This document shows positions 13,801 to 24,139 of a stretch of 64,000 nt of DNA, piece after piece. Numbering within the stretch: position 1 is the first letter of the stretch; each line of letters opens with the position of its first letter. This DNA comes from Eutreptiella sp. 'Long Island Sound 2002' (Eukaryota; Euglenozoa; Euglenophyceae; Eutreptiales; Eutreptiaceae). Made by a program: the position numbers and the translations under genes. Where the stretch lies: contig OZ038379.1 in the NCBI GenBank assembly GCA_964036045.1, positions 75,783,992 to 75,847,991 of the forward strand, in the 5' to 3' direction. The notes under the pieces are model-generated. The model was not told the origin of the DNA. It ran no database searches and saw nothing but the letters and a program-made list of their open reading frames with translations.

Positions 13801-14956
13801 CGCCCCCCCAACAACCCGCCATCCACATCCTCAAAGCGGACGCCCAATGGTGGGTCCTCCACTGGGCACACGGAGTCCTCATGGCGGCCCAGGCCTATAC
13901 CCCGGAAATAGACCCGGAAGACCCCCCACGGGGCCAGCAGCGACTCCTCCAAGCCACCACCCTCACAGGCCGCGAAGGCGCCCCCTTCGGAAGCCCTCCA
14001 CACAGCACTCTACTGGGCTCAAGGCTCCCCCAACGGCCCGGACACACCGGAACCCACAGAGGCCTGGGTCATGCAGGCCAAGGCCATGAGGAACTACCAC
14101 CTACACCACCCCTTCGACGACAGCCCCGCCGCACTGCCATGGCCAACAGATCCCCCGGAGACCGTGCGCAAGCTCGCCGACATCATACGCAGCCACGCGA
14201 AAGCGAAAATGCAAACACCGGCAGAACCCCCACTGAGAGATCCAGACCAGCAAGCAACGCACCCCTTCTTCAAACCCCATGCCCCCCCAGCCCCGCTACC
14301 TCCAGTCCCACCCAAGCGAACAAGACGACAAAGGGGCGCACCCGCCCCCAGCCAAGCCGGAAAAGCAGCGACCCCCCGACCCCCCGCATCCCACCCGACC
14401 TACCCGGCGAACCCAGACCAAGCATCCTCGTCATCCTCCCTCCCACCAATACCACCGCCCCACCCGGACCAAGCATCCTCGTCATCCTCCCTCCCACCAC
14501 TACCACCACCCCACCCGGACCAGGCATCCTCATCATCCTCCCTCCCGCCACCAGCACAGCCCCCGCCCAAAGCGTACCCAGGATTCGAAAAAGGTGCGAA
14601 GGTCCAACAGCCCTTCCGCAACGACCACACAGGCGACCGGATCTGGTGTGAGGGCACGATCCAGTATCGCCTCAAGGAACAGGGGGACAACGGGGGGGCC
14701 ACAGATCCGGGTGATCTGGCACCGCCAAAAGGAGCTAGAGCAAGGCAGCAGCGCCCCGGACAAACCAGTCGGCTACACCCTGGAGCTCACCAGCGCCCAC
14801 CCCATCCGGCTCCGCACCGAAGAGAAAGGGGCCCACACAGGCACCAAATACACTGGGGAGCTCCCCCCGGAGTGGAGCCACGGCCTCCCCCCGCCCCGCC
14901 TACCCAAACGCCCACAAACCGGCAAAAAGTCCCCTAGCCCCAGTCCCCCTCCCTGA
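10836..14956 (+). CDS. LINE ORF1-like protein (two frameshifts)
   Basis: The open frame from ATG 10836 is convincing to about 13980. It then shifts frame in a C run near 13985 and again in a run of seven G near 14690, and ends at TGA 14954-14956. The combined product is about 1,370 aa and much longer than typical ORF1 proteins. Visible features are a Pro-rich N-terminus and an acidic/aromatic region around 11200-11580. A cupin-like stretch lies at about 11890-12070 (HLLLTVQGDAMITP then HAVHIPP). A Cys/His cluster (CEHHDPPCSTPC) sits near 13228-13263. Three copies of a HPDQASSSSSLPP repeat lie at about 14413-14570. No RRM or CCHC knuckle is apparent, and I do not recognise the whole protein. 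Its place directly upstream of the endonuclease frame supports an ORF1 role. Confidence 0.55.
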
Positions 14957-16022
14957 CGGGGCAAGGGCCGAGGGCACAAGCCTCCACAGCCCCGGCCCGC
15001 CCCCACCGAGGCCACCGTCAACCTCCTCGACCTCAACCACCCGGCCGTCACATACTCCAAGGACGCCACAACCGCCCTCCAAGAGCTCCCGATGGCACAG
15101 CGGCCGGGATGGGTTCCCCACCTCCTCACCTTCCAGGAACAAGGCCTACAGCGCGACGATCTCCCAGAAACCACCCCCATATATACCCCGGACCAGAAAG
15201 CGTACAAATGCTACTGGCACAAGGGGACCCCCCTATACGCCCAAACCGGCATCCACGTCCACCTCGTCCACCACCTCAGCGTCCCAGGGAGGCTAGGTGT
15301 CTATGAGGTCGTCGGGGACGGATGGCAACTCAACGTCATCAACACCCACGTCCCCTTCGGCGAAGCCACGGAACCCTTCCTCCAAGCCCTGGCCGAGGCA
15401 TACCGCCAGATGGCCATGCTCGCCCCCACAGTCATCATCGGCGACATGAACGCCGCCCCCACCCCAGCTGACCGAGGGGGACAGGCCACACCCCAGGACC
15501 AAGCAGTCCGCGACACCATCGAAATGCTGGGGCTCGTGGACCTGACAGCCAACCTCGAAGGCCAACCATCCCACTTCCCCCACCAAACAGATGCCGCCCC
15601 ATCCCGCATCGACGTATGCTATGGCGACCCCACCACCATCATCCGAGCGGAGGCCCGATATGGACCCCTCCCGCTGGGACCCACAGGCCATAGCCCCCTG
15701 CACATCCACCTCACCATCCCCAACCTTCCCCCCAGCCCCCCAGAGGATGCGGACCAAGGCCTACCACCCCCCCTGAAGATGCCCCCGCTGCATGACAAGC
15801 ATGCCTGGTCCCAATATCACAGGGCCATAGACCGCGCCCGGCGCATCCAACCAGACCCTACCGACCTACTCACAGCCATGCGCACGGCCGCCGTCGCCTG
15901 CGGCTTCCAACAACACCCCCAAACAGACGACAACCAACCACCCACGGCCCTGGGGGACATGCTCCATGACCTCTGGCGTGCGAAGCAACAACTGGCGACC
16001 CTCCTCCACACCGACACCCCCC
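14957..16022 (+). CDS. LINE ORF2, APE-type endonuclease module
   Basis: The frame opens right after TGA 14954-14956. The first ATG is at 15092, inside the domain, since the domain starts upstream at VNLLDLNHPAV (about 15017). So initiation may be non-AUG or by reinitiation, or the start was lost. Exonuclease-endonuclease-phosphatase motifs appear in order: FQE (about 15131), INTHVPFGE (about 15340), IIGDMNAAP (about 15434), SRIDVCYGDP (about 15602) and GHSPLHIHL (about 15686). These match the catalytic Glu, Asp/Asn and His motifs of LINE APE endonucleases, which nick target DNA to prime reverse transcription. The frame leaves the RT frame at a C run (16017-16022), where a +1 shift joins it to the next module. 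Confidence 0.85.
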
Positions 16023-19000
16023 AAAACCCGCCGCCAGATACACCACTGCAGGAAACGGATAGCCCACATCAGGGCGGACCTGCAGCGGTGGCACATCCAC
16101 AGGCAACAGCGCATCGCCCAGGAACACGAACGGTATGCGCAACATGAACTCCCCTACAAGGCCATCCGCCACCTCAACGACGCCATGACCGACACCGGCC
16201 ACCGCACCATCACCACGATCCGGCAGGAGGACGGCTCCCTCACCAATGACCCAGCCACAGTGCTCCAAGCCACCCAAGACAGCTTCCTCCGGCAACACAC
16301 CCCCAACCAAGACACACTGGACCCAGACACCCAGGCCAAAATCGACCGCCTCCCTCGGGTCTTCAACCACGCCCAGAGGAGGCACCTGGAAAAACGCCCC
16401 TTCACCATCCACGAAGTCCGGAAGGACATCCACAATCTCCGGCAACACAAAAACCCAGGCTACGACGGCCTCCCTGCAGAGGCATACTACCACCTCCCCG
16501 CCCACCTCCTCCGCGTCCTCGCCCACCGCCTCTGGGACATCGTCACGGGGCGGACCCCCCTGCCACCAGACTGGGCAAACATTGTCCGCCCCCTCTACAA
16601 AAAGGGGGACTGGGCAAACCCGGACAACTGGCGCCCCATAGTCTGTGCGGTCACGGAGGTCAAAATGGTCTGGACCATCCTCCTGCGCCGCATCCGCCCC
16701 CACCTGGACCCCCACATACCAGCGAGCCTCTGGGGGGCCATCCCAGGCCGGTCCCCACACGAGGCCATCTTCCTCCAGGACACCATCGCGGACATGGACC
16801 CGATGGATCTCATCATCGCCTCCCTCGACGTCAAGGGAGCCTTCCCGAACACCCCCTGGCTCCTTCTAGAAGCGGTGTGGAAACGCCTAGGCCTCCCCTT
16901 CTACAACTTCACCTCCGACTACATCCGCACCCGCAAATACACGGTCCGCACAGGAGCAGGCCTCACCCCCTTCCTGGAGCCAGGCAGCGGGGTCCCCCAC
17001 GGGGGAGCAGAGGGCCCCTTCCTGTACCTTCTAGTGACGCTCCCCCTGGCCCTCGCAATCGAGCAGGATTATTCGGCCTACGCACCCTACCCCCTCCTCT
17101 CCCCCCTGGTCGGCTTCGCGGACGACACCAACCTCACCGTCGCGCACACCCCACACGACCCCCATGCCCCGGACCCCGGGCCTACGGTCACCCAACAGGC
17201 CAACGACTTACCCGACGTGACCGTCTCCTACCTCTCGCACAACAACCTCATCGTCCACCCCACAAAGTCAGTGGCCATGATCAAGGGGTCTGCCACACCT
17301 CCCACCCTAGGGCCACAAGGGCCCCCCATGCACGTCGTGACAACCACCACCCACCCCGGGGTAGTCCAGGCAGCCAACCCTGAGGACACCACCCTCCCTC
17401 CCAAGTTGCAATCACACCTCGCCCATCTCCCCAGATATGCGTCCCCGACCACCAAGGCCCTCTCCCTGTCCCACCAGAGCCTGGCATACTACCTCACCGG
17501 GGTCTTGAACGCCTCCATAGGCTTCCAAGCACTCCACCTGACACACCCCACCACCGCCCTCCAGCCGGCCACACGCGCCGTGACCAAGGCATGGGCAGCA
17601 CACGGGGGCGGGCCCACCTCCATACCCACCCCCGCCATCCGAGCGGCATGGCCCCACTATGGAGACGCCATAGGGGACGAGGTGAAAGCGGCCTACACCA
17701 GACACACCGCCCTCCTCCTTCACCGCATGACCCACAACAACTCACCGGAGGTCCAAGAGGTCACCGCCATCCGCCTCCAAACCGCACAACGGGCCCGCAA
17801 CACATGCCCGCGCTGGGTACTCCACCAGACGGGCATGCCCACCAACATGAACACGCGCCTGTGGAACCACCTGCAGCTTCTCCTCCCATCCCCACACCAC
17901 GCCATACTCACCAACCACACGTGCCCAGAGGAAGGGCCACTAGCGGTCCTCTGCGGGGACCTCCACCATCACCCCAAGGGCACCATCCACACCATAGACC
18001 TTGTCGGGGCCTCCATCACCGTAGTATACGTCACCCTCCCCCAAATGCGGGTCCTGCACCACAGCGGGGCACACCACACCCCCTTTCTACAGCTTCCCGA
18101 ATGGCCACAATACCGCCTCTTCCACCAGTACCTCACGCAGACGGCACGAGCAGCGGGACACACTCTACCGGGCAGCAAAGACATGCGCACAGCCTACCGA
18201 GAATTCAGAAAGCAACACCCGCGACCCATCCGTGCGACACCGCCCTACGCACCCACCGGATCGAAACACGAACCCGTCCCCCCGGTGACGGGCCCAGTCC
18301 CACCACTAACCCTACTACTGGCCCCGAATGAAGCCAAACCCACGCAGACCACCGTCATCCACCACGGGGCAAAATGGCGCATACCGAAACACCACATGAC
18401 CGCCCGAGACCTACCAAAGGTCCCCCAAGATTCCCAGAGCATGCCACGCACATGTTGGGCCTGTGACCCTGAGGCACCAACCACACCATGGCCCGTACTA
18501 CACCTCATAGCACGCCACCACACCCACCCCACAACCCACCTACCACCACAGGCCTACGCATGGATAGCCCCATGGTTCCACCGCACCGACACTAACCCCA
18601 GGGTAGCATGGAACCCCGACCACGCGCCCAAATGGCTCTTCACCACTACACCCACATGCCCCCGCCCCGACCCGGCAGGGGTCGCCATCCGTTACAGCAT
18701 GTACGAGCCAGGCAGAACAGGCAAGCACGAGCACCCCTACTATCCGCTCCACCACTCCTGCCACACACCAGAGCACCGAACACAAACCCTCACATGCCAC
18801 TACCTAAGCCCCGACACAGCCTACATCCTCCACTACATCTACTCCTACCTCACACAAGGACAGCCGGAGCAGGGACTCATAGCCCTGTCCCCCCAAGCGA
18901 AGCACATCATCTCCAAAGGAATAGGGGTGTACGCCACCCCCATCCTGCAGTCCACAACCCCAGTAGCCCACCTCGCCACGGGCCTTGCCATATACGCCTA

Positions 19001-19454
19001 CCTGCCCATGAACCCATGCCGCCTCCCACAACCATCACCGGCGGACCGGCTCTTCTTCACCGACGCCTCAGGCCAATCCGCCCTCACGCCCATCACCGGG
19101 GGGGCCACCCTGCAGCTAACCCACAACGGGGGACACTACCACATGGACCACCACACGGGCCACACCACCTATGGGGCCTCTTCCCACGGGGAGCTAGGGG
19201 CCATGGCCGACGCCATCACCGAGGTCGCGGCCCACCTACCCGCCCACTCCCCGCACATCGTCCGGGTCTGGTTCGTGGTAGACGCCACTGTCGACACACA
19301 CCTGCTCCTCCGCATAGCAAGGCAACCACTTCACAAAGCAACCGCGACGAGCCTCGGCACCCAGGCACTGCTACTCTGGAAAGCCCTACGCAGCCTTCCC
19401 CCCTACGTCCGACTCCACATCGTGAAACAAGAGTCCCACAGACACCAATATTGA
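16023..19454 (+). CDS. LINE ORF2, reverse transcriptase and RNase H module
   Basis: Non-LTR RT motifs are present. They include KNPGYDGLPAEAYY (about 16450), the block ending RPIVCAVTEVKMVW (about 16630), SLDVKGAFPNTPW (about 16830), SGVPHGGAEGP (about 16985) and the catalytic LVGFADDTNL (about 17107). A long connector leads to an RNase H domain with FFTDASG (about 19053), SSHGELGAMAD (about 19180), WFVVDATVD (about 19269) and KQESHRHQ (about 19425). A TGA at 19452-19454 interrupts the frame, and the same frame continues with NGKVDNQA. In RNase H a Gly commonly precedes that Asn, so the stop looks like a GGA-to-TGA nonsense change. Role: target-primed reverse transcription. Confidence 0.9.
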   Translation, partial: KTRRQIHHCRKRIAHIRADLQRWHIHRQQRIAQEHERYAQHELPYKAIRHLNDAMTDTGHRTITTIRQEDGSLTNDPATVLQATQDSFLRQHTPNQDTLDPDTQAKIDRLPRVFNHAQRRHLEKRPFTIHEVRKDIHNLRQHKNPGYDGLPAEAYYHLPAHLLRVLAHRLWDIVTGRTPLPPDWANIVRPLYKKGDWANPDNWRPIVCAVTEVKMVWTILLRRIRPHLDPHIPASLWGAIPGRSPHEAIFLQDTIADMDPMDLIIASLDVKGAFPNTPWLLLEAVWKRLGLPFYNFTSDYIRTRKYTVRTGAGLTPFLEPGSGVPHGGAEGPFLYLLVTLPLALAIEQDYSAYAPYPLLSPLVGFADDTNLTVAHTPHDPHAPDPGPTVTQQANDLPDVTVSYLSHNNLIVHPTKSVAMIKGSATPPTLGPQGPPMHVVTTTTHPGVVQAANPEDTTLPPKLQSHLAHLPRYASPTTKALSLSHQSLAYYLTGVLNASIGFQALHLTHPTTALQPATRAVTKAWAAHGGGPTSIPTPAIRAAWPHYGDAIGDEVKAAYTRHTALLLHRMTHNNSPEVQEVTAIRLQTAQRARNTCPRWVLHQTGMPTNMNTRLWNHLQLLLPSPHHAILTNHTCPEEGPLAVLCGDLHHHPKGTIHTIDLVGASITVVYVTLPQMRVLHHSGAHHTPFLQLPEWPQYRLFHQYLTQTARAAGHTLPGSKDMRTAYREFRKQHPRPIRATPPYAPTGSKHEPVPPVTGPVPPLTLLLAPNEAKPTQTTVIHHGAKWRIPKHHMTARDLPKVPQDSQSMPRTCWACDPEAPTTPWPVLHLIARHHTHPTTHLPPQAYAWIAPWFHRTDTNPRVAWNPDHAPKWLFTTTPTCPRPDPAGVAIRYSMYEPGRTGKHEHPYYPLHHSCHTPEHRTQTLTCHYLSPDTAYILHYIYSYLTQGQPEQGLIALSPQAKHIISKGIGVYATPILQSTTPVAHLATGLAIYAYLPMNPCRLPQPSPADRLFFTDASGQSALTPITGGATLQLTHNGGHYHMDHHTGHTTYGASSHGELGAMADAITEVAAHLPAHSPHIVRVWFVVDATVDTHLLLRIARQPLHKATATSLGTQALLLWKALRSLPPYVRLHIVKQESHRHQY

Positions 19455-20306
19455 AATGGTAAGGTCGACAACCAGGCAGTACACCAGCGCACAACACACC
19501 TACCAGCCCTCCAGATCCCTGACCTCGGCCGCAACCACACACACCTCCAACACGTGCCCCCTGTACCCGAGCCCCATCAGACCCCGGACTGGGTACCAGA
19601 GGACGCCCCCTATTCCTCCCACGACAGAGCATACCACTACCCCAACCCCATCCAACATCTCGCCCGCGTGCTCGGCGACGCAGACAGCCGGGCGCACATC
19701 CAGGAGCTCCAGGACAGACTGCAAGTCCCCCTCTACCACTCAGCGCTCCGCCCAGCAAACGTCCCAGCCCACCTCCAAAAACGACGCATCCAGCTCCTCA
19801 GGGAGCAACTGCCATTCCTCACCAGGGTCGCCCGATGGCTCGCCCGCAAGCACATCCACGTCCCCGACAAACACACCCGTTGCCCATGCGACCACACCAC
19901 CCCGGAGGACTGGGAACACTTCAGGAAATGCCCCCTCCATACGGACAGGGACACCCTAGTGGGCTGGTCCCCAGCGGAAACCCTGCGACAACAGGAAGGA
20001 TGGCCAACCCACAGCCACGCACACCAGGCCACCGAACACCTCTTCCGGGACCCCCTGATCAAAGAAGCCACCATGAGAGGGGCAGTGACACAGGCCCTGC
20101 ACCGACACCTCACCAAACACACGGAAAGCCCCATGGAGGCAGCAGCACACCTCCAGCTAGAAGCAGTCCGCAGAGCAGCGGCCCAAATGGTACACCGCAA
20201 ACACCTCCTGCTAACACACGCAGAGCAACTCACCGATCCCACCGCCAGGGAACACATGCAGCGTCTCATACATTACCATGCCGTGCATGACCCAGACGTC
20301 CACTAA
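19455..20306 (+). CDS. LINE ORF2, C-terminal region with zinc finger
   Basis: This is in the same reading frame as the RT/RNase H module after the TGA at 19452-19454. It begins with the last RNase H motif (NGKVDNQA). A Cys/His cluster CPCDHTTPEDWEHFRKC lies at about 19885-19935, a C-X-C-X9-H-X3-C arrangement. Many LINE ORF2 proteins end with a comparable Cys/His zinc-binding motif. The rest is helical and Arg/His-rich, ending in TAA 20304-20306. Reading it as one polypeptide with the upstream module assumes that the TGA is a mutation or is read through. Confidence 0.75.
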   Translation, partial: NGKVDNQAVHQRTTHLPALQIPDLGRNHTHLQHVPPVPEPHQTPDWVPEDAPYSSHDRAYHYPNPIQHLARVLGDADSRAHIQELQDRLQVPLYHSALRPANVPAHLQKRRIQLLREQLPFLTRVARWLARKHIHVPDKHTRCPCDHTTPEDWEHFRKCPLHTDRDTLVGWSPAETLRQQEGWPTHSHAHQATEHLFRDPLIKEATMRGAVTQALHRHLTKHTESPMEAAAHLQLEAVRRAAAQMVHRKHLLLTHAEQLTDPTAREHMQRLIHYHAVHDPDVH

Positions 20307-20516
20307 CCCGCTCCGCGCCCCGCACGCGCCCCCTGTCTCCATCCACAGGTCTCCAAGGCACCACCACAGCGCCCCGAGACCCGTCTCACACCCAAGAAGC
20401 CACCCGGCACCGCCCAGTCCGGCCGAGCCCAACCAGGGCCAACCATCCATCGACGTAGACGCGCAAGACCCCGGCAGTCCATCCAGCCCATCCCCCCCTG
20501 GACCCGGGGCACCCCC

Positions 20517-22126
20517 CCCTCACACCGGCCACCATCCGCGACCCCGACCTCCTCCGAGCAACCCTCCAAGACAGGGCCCCGACCACCCCCCTGGGCTGGT
20601 ACCGCCTACAGGAGGACTGGACCAAGCTCACCGTCAAAGCCCTCCGGGACCTGACCACCCCAGGCAGCGGCCTCCACGAGACCATCGTAGACCTCGTGCG
20701 CTGGCGAGCCCGCAAACACACCCGGGGCCAGCACGTCTGGATCTCCCCCATCGAGTGGGGCCAGGCCCTGACGCACGACACCGGCATCAACGTCACGCGT
20801 CAAGGGACCGTACGCCTACGACGGGCCCCAGCGGAGACGGACCACCCAGCGGACCCGAACCACCCGGAGCAGTGGGAACAGGCCACCGCGCCCAACCGCG
20901 ACACCGCCCTCCGCGCCGCCAGCCTCCGCACCCCGGACGACGACCTCCCCCCCCCACCTACAGACAGTGACCACCCCCCGCCGGAGGTCTGGGTTACAGT
21001 CCTCGAGCGCGGCCACTACTACGTGATAGCCGCTACGGCTACGTTCCCCGGCCCGCAATGGATCATCCAGGGGACAGACACCATGTTCGCCCCGGAGACC
21101 GCCCCACCAGGGGCAGTGGGGGACCCCACCACCCAGCACAGGATCCTCAGGGGTGTCCTCCAGCCAGGGGACACGCCCCCAGCCCGCGCCCTGGCTCAAA
21201 TCACCTCAGGGAAGGCGGGCTACCACCTGGGATTGGCCATGCTCTGCCTAACCCACTGGATCCAGCGCCGCTGGCCACCCACGGGGACCGTGCCCTAGGT
21301 TTGGGCCAACCCCACCGCCCACACACAAGTCGAGGCAGGCCCGGACACACGACCAAACCCCCCCCCCCAGACCGCAACAGTCCCTCACCTGCGGGTACCA
21401 CGCCATCCACAGGGTCCTCAACCGCGGGGGTCTTAGCCCAAAGCTAGCATGCCCCCTTCCCACCACTGACCAAGAGGTCCACCAGATACGAAAGCTCGTC
21501 TGCGAAATCCTTGCCGCGGCAGCAGAAGACGGCAAGCTTCTCCTCCAAACCGCCCGGCCTACAACTGCCCACGCAAGCGCGCGGCAAGCGGACACATACA
21601 CCGACACAGCACACCCCGCCGCACAATCCCCGCCCATGCCCTTCCCCTTTCGCTGCTCAACCGGAGACACACACACCCCCACCATCGCGCGCACCCCCGG
21701 GCCCCGCGACACGGGCCTCCCCCACCCGCCCGAACACCAGCACACGCCCGCCACACATCCACCCGCCGGACACCCTTCACCGCCCCCCACACTCAGCAAC
21801 CCACACACACCCGCTGAGGGGAGCCCCGCGCCCCGCGGCACGCCCACCCCACCCAGTGGCCCGCCCACGCCCCCGACACACACCCCAGAGGACCCAGGCC
21901 CACCCCCCCGGCCCCTGAATGCAGCCCACGCGAACTGTTCCCCCCCGCGGACACCAGACCACACGACCTCGCACATTGCAGGACCCGGGCCTAGCCGAGC
22001 CCAGAAGGAGAAGGCCACAGCCCCGCGCCTCCCTCCCCCGCCGCTGCCGACCAGATCGGCCCGCCGGGCCGCCAGGTCACGACCGGGCCCCCCCAGCCGC
22101 CCGCCCCCAACCTACAGCCCGAGGAC
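20517..22126 (+). pseudogene. Ulp1/C48-like cysteine peptidase domain, downstream of ORF2
   Basis: The frame starting about 20517 reads LTPATIRDPDLLRATL and contains GLHETIVDLVRW, then GHYYVIAA (about 21010, candidate His) and WIIQGTD (candidate acidic residue). A TAG at 21296-21298 interrupts it, but the same frame continues VWANPTAHTQVE. After an 11-C run (21358-21368) the frame shifts to PQQSLTCGYHAIHRVL, with the candidate Cys codon at 21390-21392. A His, then Asp, then Gln, then Cys order with PQQ...CG is the layout of Ulp1/adenain (C48) peptidases. Identity is too low to be sure; another papain-fold peptidase is possible. A Pro-rich linker follows to 22126. Such a domain could act in element protein processing or in deSUMOylation, but this is inference. 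Confidence 0.45.
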
Positions 22127-24139
22127 ATGCCCTCCATCCTCCCCGCCGTAGCCGCAGCAGAAGCCGCCGCCCACAAGCCCGCCCGCATCACAGCCCAACC
22201 CGCGTCCACCACCTCCTCCTCATCCTCAGCCTCGTCCACCTCCCCCACCTCATCCTCCGACCCCCCCCTTCCCGCCAAACTCATCCTCAAGGCCACGGTG
22301 AAAGCCAAAGCCGCGGCCGCACGCACCGACCCCCCAACCCCCACACAGGCGACTCAGGCACCCCGGCAACCCACCGGGACGACCCCTGACGCGACAGAGG
22401 TACTCCTCAACCTGGAACCGGACCCCAACCCCAAACCCGACCCCAAACCCAAACCGGACCCCAACCCCAAACCCTACCCCAAACCCAAGCCGGCGCCCAC
22501 GCGAGCACACACAACACCGCAGACGCAACGACACAAACCCACCCGGCACCACCCCCGCCCCGTCATCCATCCCCCACAAACCACCACCACCGCCGGCCAA
22601 ACCGACCCAGGGACGTGGGACCCCTCGACCACCGTCACCGTCAAGCCCGGCCCCCAACCCTTCCCCCATGCCCACCACATAGTGCAGCCCCGGGGACTGC
22701 CCACGATGCCCAACCCCCCACCCCCACAAGGGGGACCGGAAAACCCACAAGGGGTCGATGGGCCATACCCGCAACACCAACCCCACCACTACCCACACCA
22801 CCACAACCAGCGGCCCCTCCACCACCACTACCAACACAACCCCCACCACTACCACTGCCCACCGCCCTACCCTACCGGGCCACAACCACCCGTGCACGAA
22901 CAGCACCAGCGAACGGGATGGCAGCCACTGAGCGCTCCACCCGCATACCCCACCGACCGCCAGGAGCCACCCCCCCCGTACCAGCCACCACCCCCGTACC
23001 AGGAACCGTATCCGTACCCCCCCAGCCACCATCTGATGGCCGAAGGGGCCCCGCGCGAGGCCCCCCAGGGGCCGCTGACGCCTCCGGACTGGCCCGACTC
23101 GAGCGATGAGGCCCGGTCCCGCAAACGGCGGCGCTCCCGCTCCCCCCCCGCACGGCACACTCGCCCACGGCGCCCACACTCCCACCGCGCCTCAACCGCC
23201 CACTCGCGCCGCTCCCGCTCCCCCAGGTGCCACCACGACCCCCCGGGACCCCGCTCCCGTCGCTCCTGCTCCCCCGGGCACCACCACGAGCGCCACCGCC
23301 GCCCCATGTCCCCCTCCCCCTCCCCCCACCGGCCAAACAAGACCCCCACCCCCAGCCCCCGCCACCACCACTCCCGCTCCCCCCGACGCAGCCAGGCACG
23401 CCACTGCCGCCCCACATCCACCTCCCCCTCCCCCCACACGCCCCGCCGGGCTCCCCGTTCCCCCCGCCGCCCGTACCCGTCCACCACCCCCAGCCCCCGC
23501 CAACACCACTCCCGCTCCCCCGGACGCCACCGAGCGCGCCACCGCCGCCCCATGTCCACCTCCCCCTCCCGCTCCCCCCTCCGCCCGTACCCGTCCTCCA
23601 CCCCCAGCCCCCCCCGCCGCCGCTCCCGCTCCCCCAGGCACCGCCACCCCCGCCACCACCGCAGGTCCACGTCCTCCCCCGGCCGCACCACGACCACGGG
23701 CACGGACCCCTCCCCCCCCCGGGCCCCCGCCCACCTCGCCTGGTGGTCTCCCCCCGCTCTGCAGGAGCTCCGCCGCTGGGTGAAGTGGGCCGGAGGAGCG
23801 GGAAGGCACGAAGGGGTGCACATGGTGCATACCTACGAGGAGGTGCGCACCCGCGACCCCGCAAACCCCAGCGAGGCCGCCCTGGAGGCCATCATGCCGC
23901 AAGCGGCATGGGAGGCCCTCCTCCGCGATGCGGTCCAGGGCCTCCGCCCCCCCTACACCCCCCAAGCCCTCCGCCAGTGGCTCCAGGCCACCCACCCCCA
24001 GGCCTCGGCCGCCGGCGCCCCCTCCCCACCCCGCCCCTCCCGCCACCAACACACCAGGAAGGGGCAGGAGAAGGGCAAGGGAAGGGCAAGGGGCAAAAAG
24101 GAGCACTCAGGCAAGAGGGCACGGAAGGGCCCCAAGTGA
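22127..24139 (+). CDS. RS-domain (SR-like) protein encoded with the LINE
   Basis: An uninterrupted frame of 670 codons, ending TGA. The frame is open upstream of the ATG (NLQPEDMPSIL...), so it probably continues from the peptidase stretch. Regions in order are an Ala/Ser-rich start, a (PNPKPDPKPK) repeat (about 22420-22490), a His/Pro/Tyr-rich segment, and a long Arg/Ser/Pro region (about 23100-23700) with many SRSP, RRSRSP and RSPRRH words. A folded-looking block WWSPPALQELRRWVKWAGGAG follows to about 23990, and the tail is Lys/Arg-rich (GKGRARGKKEHSGKRARKG). RS domains of SR proteins bind RNA and splicing factors and are phosphorylated. I see no RRM, so this is SR-like by composition only. 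Confidence 0.55.
   Translation: MPSILPAVAAAEAAAHKPARITAQPASTTSSSSSASSTSPTSSSDPPLPAKLILKATVKAKAAAARTDPPTPTQATQAPRQPTGTTPDATEVLLNLEPDPNPKPDPKPKPDPNPKPYPKPKPAPTRAHTTPQTQRHKPTRHHPRPVIHPPQTTTTAGQTDPGTWDPSTTVTVKPGPQPFPHAHHIVQPRGLPTMPNPPPPQGGPENPQGVDGPYPQHQPHHYPHHHNQRPLHHHYQHNPHHYHCPPPYPTGPQPPVHEQHQRTGWQPLSAPPAYPTDRQEPPPPYQPPPPYQEPYPYPPSHHLMAEGAPREAPQGPLTPPDWPDSSDEARSRKRRRSRSPPARHTRPRRPHSHRASTAHSRRSRSPRCHHDPPGPRSRRSCSPGHHHERHRRPMSPSPSPHRPNKTPTPSPRHHHSRSPRRSQARHCRPTSTSPSPHTPRRAPRSPRRPYPSTTPSPRQHHSRSPGRHRARHRRPMSTSPSRSPLRPYPSSTPSPPRRRSRSPRHRHPRHHRRSTSSPGRTTTTGTDPSPPRAPAHLAWWSPPALQELRRWVKWAGGAGRHEGVHMVHTYEEVRTRDPANPSEAALEAIMPQAAWEALLRDAVQGLRPPYTPQALRQWLQATHPQASAAGAPSPPRPSRHQHTRKGQEKGKGRARGKKEHSGKRARKGPK

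Larger units (their letters stand above)
10836..24139 (+). mobile_element. Giant non-LTR (LINE-type) retrotransposon, coding block
   Basis: Three successive coding stretches lie on the same strand. They are ORF1, an APE-RT-RNase H-zinc finger ORF2, and a downstream stretch with a C48-like peptidase signature and an RS domain. No LTRs flank them. The true ends are not resolved. The upstream repeats and the A-rich sequence near 26300-26360 may belong to the element, but no target duplication could be identified. Several disruptions (frameshifts near 13985, 14690, 16017 and 21358; stops at 19452 and 21296) make this copy defective if the sequence is exact. Including the downstream stretch in the same element rests on strand, composition and spacing only. 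Confidence 0.7.

Noticed and set aside
22867-24106. Long Gly/Arg-rich minus-strand ORFs opposite the RS protein
   Set aside because: They are the antisense shadow of the RS repeats. The + strand frame has ordered regions and a basic tail, while the shadow is uniform Gly/Trp/Arg.
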